The notes beneath the pieces were generated by a model that made no database searches, was not told where the DNA came from, and saw only the letters and a list, made by a program, of their open reading frames with translations. From Bacillota bacterium (lineage in GTDB: Bacteria; Bacillota; Bacilli; Alicyclobacillales; Alicyclobacillaceae): a stretch of 6,018 nt of DNA. The translations under genes were made by a program, and so were the position numbers. This document shows positions 1 through 6,018 of this stretch, in pieces (within the stretch, counting starts at the first letter, position 1; each line of letters begins with the position of its first letter). The stretch spans positions 1 to 6,018 of the forward strand of contig JAKADF010000230.1 in the NCBI GenBank assembly GCA_021820805.1, read 5' to 3'.

Positions 1-15
1 GATTGTTGTGGTGTT

Positions 16-45
16 TTGAAAAAGTCAAGAGCTTCTTTCTATTTT
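16..45 (+). promoter_or_regulatory. Weak candidate sigma-A type promoter upstream of the PAP2 gene
   Basis: A TTGAAA box (16-21; five of six matches to the -35 consensus) is followed after 18 bases by TATTTT (40-45; four of six matches to the -10 consensus). Transcription from here would give a leader of about 110 bases before the PAP2 start at 163. Another possible -10 (TATAGT, 103-108) lies nearer the gene but has no convincing -35 partner. The region is AT-rich, so chance matches are likely. This is a candidate by inspection only. Confidence 0.25.
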
Positions 46-150
46 CGTAAAGTTTTTAATGCGGACGAATTCCAAATTCATACAGCAACTGCATAACGCA
101 TGTATAGTAATAAAGATGACAGAATTCGACTAGATTAGAAACTCGTAAAA

Positions 151-157
151 AGAGGGG
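151..157 (+). promoter_or_regulatory. Ribosome binding site of the PAP2 gene; decides the start
   Basis: AGAGGGG at 151-157 is a purine-rich Shine-Dalgarno-like site ending 5 bases before the ATG at 163. An in-frame GTG exists at 157, but its first base is the last G of this site, which leaves no spacer. The ATG at 163 is therefore the better start. Confidence 0.6.
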
Positions 158-162
158 TGCTT

Positions 163-1176
163 ATGGCGTCTCTAAGCCGAAAAATCGCCTTCGCTGTTCG
201 AAAGCTGTCGCTATATGAAATCGCCGATCTTATTCTCTTAAGCACCCTACTTGCAATCTTCATCTTGTGTTCTAAACAACTCCATCAACTTTTTGGCATT
301 GGACAGTCACGTTTTATTCTTTGGGATAATATAAGAGCGGTTTACGGATTTCCGCTCAGTTATGCTTTTTCAGTTATCCTGGCAATATTGGCGTGTATCT
401 ATTTCGGATTAAAATACACGGCTAATAATAGGCTGCAGCGAATTAAAGAAATCGTACGTATTTTAGCTTCGTTTTGTCTCATGATGGTTATCTACAAAGT
501 TATAAATTTTTACATATGTGTATTTAACCCGTCTGTCAGAGATATCGTGCTGCAACATATTGATAGGTTCTTGTTTTTTGGAAAGTTGCCGTCTGAGTGG
601 ATAGATCCAATAACCACGCCAGTTTTGACATATATTTTTTTCATTGCATATATGTCATGGTTTACAATGATTTACGTTACGCTGCTACTGATGTGGAGAC
701 ACAGCACAAAGGCCGTAAACGAATACGTTACAGCCACGATTTTTGCGTTTTATATCGGATACATCACATATGCAATCGTTCCAGCAATTGGCCCCATATA
801 TACAGTCCACTATTCCAAATCTCTTGGCTCTATCATGAATATCCTAACGATTGGTCAATCATCTTTGTCTAGAGACTGCTTCCCGAGCCTGCACACAGGC
901 ATTTCAATTGTAATGCTCATTTTTATTCGCAGATACCGGAAGAATCTTTTTCATTTTTATTTGTTTATCACGATTATGATAATCGCATCGACGCAGTATC
1001 TGCGTGTTCATTATGGAATTGACGTAATTGCAGGTGCAGCACTCGGGGTAGGACTTTGTCAAGTCGCGCCCGTTTGGGTCGAGTGGTGGAATCGTGTACA
1101 ACTTCGGTTCCGAAAGACAAAGCCATCAATCTTGAAAGCCCCTCATGCTGCAGATTCTGTATCCGAGCTCGCTTGA
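163..1176 (+). CDS. PAP2-superfamily membrane protein, Aur1/inositolphosphotransferase-like
   Basis: This is a 337-residue polytopic membrane protein with about seven or eight hydrophobic segments (approximately residues 21-36, 63-82, 98-121, 150-178, 188-209, 244-255, 262-280 and 286-306). The PAP2 active-site motifs are visible late in the protein: VPAIGPIY (about 206-213) in the place of motif 1, CFPSLHT (239-245, His244), and YLRVHYGIDVIAG (279-291, His283 and Asp287). The two histidines and the aspartate are the expected catalytic set. The classical lipid-phosphatase motif 3 has Arg six residues before the His; here that position is Thr, and an Arg sits two before the His. That pattern, and the spacing, resemble the Aur1/PAP2_3 branch of lipid phosphotransferases more than ordinary phosphatidate phosphatases. 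The family transfers or removes phosphate-linked lipid head groups at the membrane, but the substrate cannot be inferred here. The tail is hydrophilic. The last 34 bases overlap the convergent MFS gene. The start is set by the Shine-Dalgarno site at 151-157. Confidence 0.85.
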   Translation: MASLSRKIAFAVRKLSLYEIADLILLSTLLAIFILCSKQLHQLFGIGQSRFILWDNIRAVYGFPLSYAFSVILAILACIYFGLKYTANNRLQRIKEIVRILASFCLMMVIYKVINFYICVFNPSVRDIVLQHIDRFLFFGKLPSEWIDPITTPVLTYIFFIAYMSWFTMIYVTLLLMWRHSTKAVNEYVTATIFAFYIGYITYAIVPAIGPIYTVHYSKSLGSIMNILTIGQSSLSRDCFPSLHTGISIVMLIFIRRYRKNLFHFYLFITIMIIASTQYLRVHYGIDVIAGAALGVGLCQVAPVWVEWWNRVQLRFRKTKPSILKAPHAADSVSELA

Positions 1177-2372
1177 ACTTTCCGGTAACGCAGTAAAATA
1201 AACGCAAATAGTTGAACAAATCCAAGCCCCACTGCAAATTTTGCAATAGCATTCTTATCCGCATCAAGAATTACAAGCATTAAGAAAGCCATAATCCCGA
1301 TTACACGTCCTGTGTTACTGAATACTTCCCGTACAATTACATGCTCTGCCCGCTGCCCCGTTTCATTTTCTAATCTGCTAATTCCATCAAATACGTAAGT
1401 CTGCAGAGGAATCAAGAAAAATGGAAGGGCCACCGCAATACTGGCGCCATACCATAAAATGATTTTGCTTGACATAGGAATTAAGAATAATGTGGCCGCC
1501 AAAGCCATACCAACTGCACCAAATGCTAAAATTTTTATTCGATTTTGCTCATTTGCCAACTTGCCAACGATGAAAAACGAAACGAACGATAAACCGCCTT
1601 GCAATAACAAGAAATTACCTAGTTTCATTTCACTTCCTGTTGAAATATACATCAATAGGCTAATTAAAAATATAAATACTCCTTCTCGAAGCCCATATAC
1701 AGCCGAGGCTGCCATCGTCAATCTCCATTCCCTCTTATGAAGAGCAGAGAAGGCTTTCTGCAGGCAAAGAGGATGGCTAAGTTTCTTAGCGGATAACTTC
1801 ATACTGAGCCATCCACCTACAAAAAACAGCGCTAAAGAAATCCCAAAAATCACATGGTAACCGGTTAACCCTCCAAATCTATCCTCGTAAGATATCAAAA
1901 GTCCGGAAAGAGGAGGAGCAATCATTCCAGCCAGCGCATTAACAACCCCGTTAAAACTAAAAAAGCCGTCTCTCTTCCCGCTTTCGGTATACGAAAGACT
2001 TAACATATTGAAGGAAAACCAGTAAAACCCTCCAGCAAGCCCTATAAGTGCACCAAGCAGGTAAGGAAAAACCGCTGCTCTTTCACCAATGAACAGCACG
2101 ATTGAATAAAAAGCGATGTGCAGTATTACACCAATTCGAAGAGCCCATGCCGTGTGTAAATAGTTTGATATGTAACCTGCCAACGTGAATGCAATAGGCA
2201 TCAAAAAATAAGCACCAATGTTGTATAACGCGATGGCAACAAAACTCTCGTCTACTTTCCAGATGAAAATATTCACAAACGTATTTGACAGCCCGACAGA
2301 CAAACCAAATAACCCACTAATGCACAGCAGCCTCAAAGCAAGAGGCTGCAAGCGCAAATGTGGAATATGCAC
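1143..2372 (-). CDS. MFS transporter, 12 transmembrane helices
   Basis: This 409-residue integral membrane protein has the size and helix pattern of the major facilitator superfamily. Six hydrophobic segments (about residues 14-36, 44-68, 76-97, 100-124, 140-162 and 170-192) are followed by a basic central loop (about 193-216) and then six more (about 217-243, 252-272, 279-298, 303-326, 351-370 and 374-396). Recognisable conserved stretches are YWFSFNMLSLSYTE (117-130) with RDGFFSFNG (134-142), and REVFSNTGRVIGI (348-360). These recall a group of uncharacterised Bacillales MFS proteins; I cannot name the substrate. The start is GTG, chosen because AGGAGG lies 7 bases upstream. The gene follows icmF on the same strand after 54 bases with no terminator-like hairpin plus T-run, so co-transcription is likely. 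A role in moving branched-chain acids or their products is only a guess from context; efflux of an unrelated compound is equally possible. The 3' end overlaps the convergent PAP2 gene by 34 bases. Confidence 0.9.
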   Translation of the reverse strand: MHIPHLRLQPLALRLLCISGLFGLSVGLSNTFVNIFIWKVDESFVAIALYNIGAYFLMPIAFTLAGYISNYLHTAWALRIGVILHIAFYSIVLFIGERAAVFPYLLGALIGLAGGFYWFSFNMLSLSYTESGKRDGFFSFNGVVNALAGMIAPPLSGLLISYEDRFGGLTGYHVIFGISLALFFVGGWLSMKLSAKKLSHPLCLQKAFSALHKREWRLTMAASAVYGLREGVFIFLISLLMYISTGSEMKLGNFLLLQGGLSFVSFFIVGKLANEQNRIKILAFGAVGMALAATLFLIPMSSKIILWYGASIAVALPFFLIPLQTYVFDGISRLENETGQRAEHVIVREVFSNTGRVIGIMAFLMLVILDADKNAIAKFAVGLGFVQLFAFILLRYRKVQASSDTESAA

Positions 2373-2379
2373 ACTCCCA

Positions 2380-2385
2380 CCTCCT
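2380..2385 (-). promoter_or_regulatory. Strong ribosome binding site of the MFS gene
   Basis: On the minus strand this reads AGGAGG, extended to AGGAGGTG, a near-perfect Shine-Dalgarno sequence 7 bases before the GTG at 2372. It fixes the GTG as the start. It also indicates that the transporter is translated from its own site and does not depend on coupling to icmF, whose stop codon is about 40 bases upstream. Confidence 0.85.
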
Positions 2386-2388
2386 AAA

Positions 2389-2420
2389 TGAGAGTAGTGT
2401 GCCCAAAAATCACGTTCTCA
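2389..2420 (-). repeat. Imperfect inverted repeat in the icmF-MFS gap
   Basis: TGAGA (2389-2393) and GTG (2397-2399) are matched by CAC (2411-2413) and TCTCA (2416-2420), with unpaired bases between the two arm segments and an 11-base loop. It lies between the icmF stop and the MFS ribosome binding site. There is no T-run after it in the direction of transcription, so it does not look like an intrinsic terminator. It might be an mRNA hairpin, a processing site or chance. Confidence 0.3.
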
Positions 2421-2426
2421 CCCAAT

Positions 2427-5400
2427 TTACATATTTCTCCTATATTTACCACCTACTTCGTACAACGCATTCGTAATCTGGCCAAGACTTGCAACCTTGA
2501 CTGTCTCCATCAGCTCAGCAAAAATATTTTCGCCCTGTTTCGCAACGGTCTGCAGACGTTTGAGTGCTTCATTAGATTCATGACTGTGCATAGTTTGGAA
2601 TACTCTCAAATTATTAATTTGTTGTTCTTTTTCTTCTTTGGTCGCGCGTGCAAGTTCAATTTTAGGTGCTACATAATCAGCCTGAAGAGTCTTCGGATTG
2701 ATGTACGTATTCACACCGATAATCGGCAATTCTCCAGAATGCTTCAAGTGCTCATAATACATCGATTCCTCTTGAATCTTGCTGCGTTGATATTGTGTTT
2801 CCATTGCACCTAGAACTCCGCCTCTATCACTGAGACGTACAAACTCTTCCATGACAGCTTCTTCAACAAGGTCCGTCAGTTCCTCGATGATAAATGAACC
2901 TTGAAGCGGATTCTCGTTTTTTGTTACACCAAACTCACGATTTACAATCATCTGAATCGCCATGGCTCTGCGGACAGATTCCTCCGTTGGTGTGGTAATT
3001 GCCTCGTCGTAAGCATTTGTATGGAGCGAGTTACAGTTGTCGTAAATTGCAATCAATGCCTGCAAGGTTGTTCGAATATCATTGAAGTCAATCTCCTGAG
3101 CGTGTAATGACCTCCCTGAGGTTTGGATATGATATTTCAGCTTCTGACTACGTTCATTGGCATCATATTTGTTTTTCATGGTCACTGCCCAAATTCGACG
3201 TGCAACCCTGCCAATCACTGAATACTCCGGATCCATCCCGTTGCTAAAGAAGAAGGATAGATTAGGCGCAAAATCGTCAATACGCATCCCGCGGCTCAAA
3301 TAATATTCAACGTAGGTGAATGCATTCGATAATGTCAGTGCCAGCTGCGTAATCGGGTTTGCACCAGCTTCCGCAATATGATAACCGCTGATGCTGACGG
3401 AGTAATAATTGCGAACATGGTTAGCAATGAAATAATCTTGAATATCGCCCATCATCCGCAAAGCAAAATCTGTAGAAAAAATGCAGGTATTTTGCCCTTG
3501 ATCTTCTTTCAAAATATCTGCTTGAACTGTACCTCGCACAGTAGCAAGTGTATAGGCCCTGATCTTTTTTACCTCATCCGCTGTTGGTTCACGATGGTTA
3601 TCTTCTCTAAACTTATCAATTTGTTGGTCAATCGCAGTATTCATAAACATTGCTAAGATAATAGGTGCCGGCCCATTAATTGTCATTGACACACTTGTCG
3701 CCGGAGCACATAAGTCAAAACCGGCATATAGCTTCTTCATGTCATTTAGTGTACAGATGCTGACACCGCTCTCGCCAATCTTGCCGTAGATATCAGGGCG
3801 ATAGTCAGGATCTTCCCCATATAACGTCACACTGTCAAATGCCGTCGACAAGCGCTTTGCGGAATCGTTTTGTGATAAATAATGAAATCTCCGATTTGTA
3901 CGCTCTGGACTTCCTTCTCCAGCAAATTGACGCTTAGGTTCTTCTTCAGTACGCTTGAAAGGGAAAACTCCTGACGTAAACGGATACTCTCCTGGCACAT
4001 TTTCAAGCATAGACCACTCGAGAATTTCTCCCCAGTCTTTATATTTTGGTAAGCATACTTTCGGAATCCTAGTTCCTGAAAGTGAAATTGTGTAAAGAGG
4101 TGTAGAGATTTCCTTATCACGAATTTTGGCAATAAACTTATCTGCAGTATAACGAGCTTTTTTTGCATCCCAACCCTCAAGAACATCCCGGCAAGGTGCT
4201 TGTAATTGGTTCCACAATGAGTCGTACATTTGCTCTAAGCCGGTCAAAACAGACGGTTCAATAGATGCAGACTGTTTCAACTCCATTATCGTGCCATGAA
4301 GTTGATAACACTTACGTGCTAATCCTACCTGTTGTTCCGTTAAACGACGATAATTTCGAACCGTATTTGAGATTTCAAGCAAATAATGAGCACGGTCTCC
4401 CGGGATAATCGCAGGTTTTCGTTCATTTAAACTCCCAAGTTCAAGGCTGCTGTTCCAATCCAAATTGCATTTTGCGTTCAGGGTATCAATTAAAGCGCGA
4501 TATAGAACATTTGTACCTGGGTCGTGGAACTGGCTTGCAACTGTACCGTAGACCGGCATTTGTTCGAGAGAGCTTCCAAACGCTTTCTTATTACGCTGCA
4601 CTTGTTTACGTACATGGCGTAACGCATCCTCTGAGCCACGTCTATCAAACTTATTAATCGCTATGATATCCGCGTAATCAAGCATGTCGATTTTTTCAAG
4701 CTGTGTAGGTGCGCCGTATTCTGCTGTCATTACATACAAAGAGATATCGCAAATATCAACAATTCCAGCATCCCCTTGGCCAATTCCGCTCGTCTCAACA
4801 ATGATAAGATCAAACCCCGCGGCCTTAGCTATATCGATTGCCTCTTCAATAGAAGATGACAGCTCAGTTTTAGATGTACGAGTAGCAAGACTACGCATGT
4901 AAACACGCGGGTTGTGGATCGCGTTCATCCGAATTCTATCCCCAAGAAGAGCGCCGCCTGTTTTTTGCTTCGAAGGATCTACGGAAAAAATTGCAACGGT
5001 CTTATCTGAAAAATCTTCGAGAAACCTTCTCACCAATTCATCCGTTAATGATGATTTACCCGCTCCACCTGTACCGGTGATGCCAAGAACTGGTACCGAA
5101 TGAGAACCTTCTCGAATTGCAGCAAGAACATCTCCATAAACACTTTCATCCATGCTGCCGCCTTGTTCAACAAACGTCACGAGTTTTGCGATTGCAGTAT
5201 AATTGTCCTGTCGAAGTTCATTTAATTCCTTATTTACCATCGTTACGGTTGGGAAATCACAAGAGCGAATCATGAAATTAATCATGCCCTGCAGTCCAAG
5301 CCTTCGTCCATTATCAGGAGAGAATATCTTTACAATCCCATATGATTCGAGTTCTGCGATTTCATCCGGGACAATTACGCCGCCTCCGCCGCCAAATATC

Positions 5401-5756
5401 TTTATATGGGAAGCGCCCTTCTCTTTAAGCAAGTCAAACATATACTTAAAAAATTCCATATGTCCACCTTGATAAGAGCTAATGGCAATCCCCTGAACAT
5501 CCTCTTGTATCGCTGCGCTTACAATTTCCTCAACAGAACGGTTGTGACCAAGGTGAATAACCTCGACACCCGAAGACTGAAGGATACGCCGCATGATATT
5601 AATTGATACATCATGTCCGTCAAATAAACTGGAAGCGGTAACAAAACGCACAGCGTAGCGAGGGCGATATGGCTCTGTTTCTTGCTGCACCTGTATATTT
5701 TGTTCTTTCTCTTCTGCTTCTAATAAATCATTACGAGCGATAACGCTTTCATTCAC
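2427..5756 (-). CDS. icmF: Fused isobutyryl-CoA mutase IcmF (B12 domain, GTPase chaperone, mutase)
   Basis: IcmF is an adenosylcobalamin-dependent radical enzyme that interconverts isobutyryl-CoA and n-butyryl-CoA in the cytoplasm; some members also act on isovaleryl/pivalyl-CoA. The 1109 residues are close to the usual family length. Domain order is: B12-binding (about 31-165) with DGHD (46-49, His48 as the expected cobalt ligand) and a GGGGG turn (122-126); MeaB-like G-protein chaperone (about 205-430) with Walker A GTGGAGKS (228-235), a switch-like [12 protein letters not shown] (266-277), ETSGIGQGD (321-329) and base-recognition NKFD (368-371); a helical linker (about 431-585); and the mutase TIM barrel plus C-terminal region (about 586-1109). 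In the barrel, Phe598 replaces the Tyr and Gln755 replaces the Arg that bind the methylmalonyl carboxylate in methylmalonyl-CoA mutase; this is the pattern expected for an isobutyryl-type substrate. Gln745 and catalytic His793 (SGYH) are kept. [11 protein letters not shown] (910-920) is a mutase-family signature. The start is GTG: an in-frame TAA lies immediately upstream and GGGGAG lies 5 bases before it. All key motifs are intact. It lies between a TetR gene and an MFS gene on the same strand. Confidence 0.97.
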   Translation of the reverse strand: MNESVIARNDLLEAEEKEQNIQVQQETEPYRPRYAVRFVTASSLFDGHDVSINIMRRILQSSGVEVIHLGHNRSVEEIVSAAIQEDVQGIAISSYQGGHMEFFKYMFDLLKEKGASHIKIFGGGGGVIVPDEIAELESYGIVKIFSPDNGRRLGLQGMINFMIRSCDFPTVTMVNKELNELRQDNYTAIAKLVTFVEQGGSMDESVYGDVLAAIREGSHSVPVLGITGTGGAGKSSLTDELVRRFLEDFSDKTVAIFSVDPSKQKTGGALLGDRIRMNAIHNPRVYMRSLATRTSKTELSSSIEEAIDIAKAAGFDLIIVETSGIGQGDAGIVDICDISLYVMTAEYGAPTQLEKIDMLDYADIIAINKFDRRGSEDALRHVRKQVQRNKKAFGSSLEQMPVYGTVASQFHDPGTNVLYRALIDTLNAKCNLDWNSSLELGSLNERKPAIIPGDRAHYLLEISNTVRNYRRLTEQQVGLARKCYQLHGTIMELKQSASIEPSVLTGLEQMYDSLWNQLQAPCRDVLEGWDAKKARYTADKFIAKIRDKEISTPLYTISLSGTRIPKVCLPKYKDWGEILEWSMLENVPGEYPFTSGVFPFKRTEEEPKRQFAGEGSPERTNRRFHYLSQNDSAKRLSTAFDSVTLYGEDPDYRPDIYGKIGESGVSICTLNDMKKLYAGFDLCAPATSVSMTINGPAPIILAMFMNTAIDQQIDKFREDNHREPTADEVKKIRAYTLATVRGTVQADILKEDQGQNTCIFSTDFALRMMGDIQDYFIANHVRNYYSVSISGYHIAEAGANPITQLALTLSNAFTYVEYYLSRGMRIDDFAPNLSFFFSNGMDPEYSVIGRVARRIWAVTMKNKYDANERSQKLKYHIQTSGRSLHAQEIDFNDIRTTLQALIAIYDNCNSLHTNAYDEAITTPTEESVRRAMAIQMIVNREFGVTKNENPLQGSFIIEELTDLVEEAVMEEFVRLSDRGGVLGAMETQYQRSKIQEESMYYEHLKHSGELPIIGVNTYINPKTLQADYVAPKIELARATKEEKEQQINNLRVFQTMHSHESNEALKRLQTVAKQGENIFAELMETVKVASLGQITNALYEVGGKYRRNM

Positions 5757-5761
5757 TTAAA

Positions 5762-5767
5762 CTCCCC
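5762..5767 (-). promoter_or_regulatory. Ribosome binding site of icmF
   Basis: On the minus strand this reads GGGGAG within AAGTGGGGAGT, 5 bases before the GTG start at 5756. The next in-frame alternative start, GTG at Val23, has no comparable site. An out-of-frame ATG at 5750-5752 is 9 bases from the same site. Confidence 0.65.
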
Positions 5768-5827
5768 ACTTTCTGTATCGGTAATAATTGCTTTTTAAAT
5801 TTTACAGACAAATTGATATATATTTGG

Positions 5828-6018
5828 CTAGTCTAGAAAAAACGTTGATCCACAAGCAGTCATTAACATACGAATTTCTTTGTCTTTATACTCTTCAAAT
5901 TGCATATTACGGAACGCCCATCTGCGAAACGCCCACATTTGCCCGCTGACGACAATGTTATGTGCCAGAAGTGAAACAGATAGTTCATCAACGTGTAAAC
6001 TTTCATCAACAACGCCAT
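5828..6018 (-). CDS. TetR/AcrR-family transcriptional regulator, C-terminal fragment
   Basis: An open minus-strand frame enters from the right window edge and ends at TAG (5828-5830), giving the last 62 residues of a protein. The N-terminal helix-turn-helix is outside the window, so the family call rests on the C-terminal helices. The stretch around LLAHNIVVSGQMWAFRRWAF, followed by an aromatic/acidic helix (FEEYKDKEI), resembles the ligand-domain end of Bacillota TetR regulators. TetR genes of this kind are known next to icmF and acyl-CoA dehydrogenase genes, where they are thought to respond to acyl-CoA or fatty acids. The gene is 71 bases ahead of icmF on the same strand, with no terminator hairpin between them, so it is probably co-transcribed and may control the unit. 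The operator would lie upstream, out of view. The next downstream TAG and an adjacent short frame starting at the edge (ATG at 6018, ending after about 50 codons) do not fit a known protein. Confidence 0.75.
   Translation of the reverse strand, partial: GVVDESLHVDELSVSLLAHNIVVSGQMWAFRRWAFRNMQFEEYKDKEIRMLMTACGSTFFLD

Noticed and set aside
1..96. Open plus-strand frame of 31 codons from the left edge to TAA at 94-96, possibly the end of an upstream gene
   Set aside because: The translated residues match nothing I recognise, and an open frame this short is common by chance. Sequence to the left of the window would settle it.
1103..1114. Perfect inverted repeat TTCGG-TT-CCGAA near the end of the PAP2 gene, considered as a terminator for the MFS transcript
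   Set aside because: The loop is only 2 bases and no T-run follows in the minus-strand direction. It is also inside coding sequence.
2388..2813. 141-codon plus-strand frame running antisense to the icmF 3' end
   Set aside because: It lies almost entirely opposite the well-supported icmF coding sequence, has low-complexity Phe-rich content, and shows no recognisable domain.
3827..4186. 119-codon minus-strand frame inside icmF in a different frame
   Set aside because: It is wholly nested in the mutase coding sequence, which is intact and conserved in its own frame. No ribosome binding site or known motif was seen.
5749..5755. TGAATGA at the icmF start, like one half of the Bacillus FadR operator
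   Set aside because: The matching second half (TCATTCA at the right spacing) is absent, and the bases belong to the start codon and the following codons.
5757..5827. Possible separate icmF promoter (TTGTCT with a TTATTA-like -10 about 18 bases on)
   Set aside because: The matches are weak and the gap is so AT-rich that such boxes are expected by chance.

Overview
The window looks like chromosomal DNA from a Bacillota organism, probably Bacillales-like. The reasons are moderate-to-low GC (by eye, not computed), strong purine-rich Shine-Dalgarno sites, GTG starts, and a TetR regulator placed directly ahead of a fused isobutyryl-CoA mutase. Genus cannot be decided from the sequence alone.

Layout. 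Positions 1-162 are non-coding upstream sequence with one weak promoter candidate. A plus-strand gene (163-1176) encodes a multi-pass membrane protein of the PAP2 superfamily with Aur1/inositolphosphotransferase-like motifs. Everything else lies on the minus strand and is transcribed from right to left. The order is the C-terminal end of a TetR-family regulator (5828 to the window edge), a 71-bp gap, icmF (2427-5756), a 54-bp gap, and a 12-helix MFS transporter (1143-2372). The transporter and PAP2 genes converge and their 3' ends overlap by 34 bp.

How the genes may work together. IcmF carries the B12-binding domain, its MeaB-like GTPase chaperone and the mutase barrel in one polypeptide. It should interconvert isobutyryl-CoA and n-butyryl-CoA, linking valine or branched-chain acyl-CoA catabolism to beta-oxidation. 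The TetR protein is probably an acyl-CoA or fatty-acid responsive repressor of the unit. The MFS protein follows icmF with no visible terminator, so it is probably co-transcribed, but its substrate is unknown. The PAP2 protein appears to be an independent, convergently transcribed gene with no evident link to the mutase.

I see no mobile element, CRISPR array, RNA gene or riboswitch, and no clear sign of a new multi-gene system. The points most worth a second look are the transporter linked to icmF, the Aur1-type PAP2 enzyme, the 3' overlap, and a small out-of-frame ATG reading frame at the icmF start.
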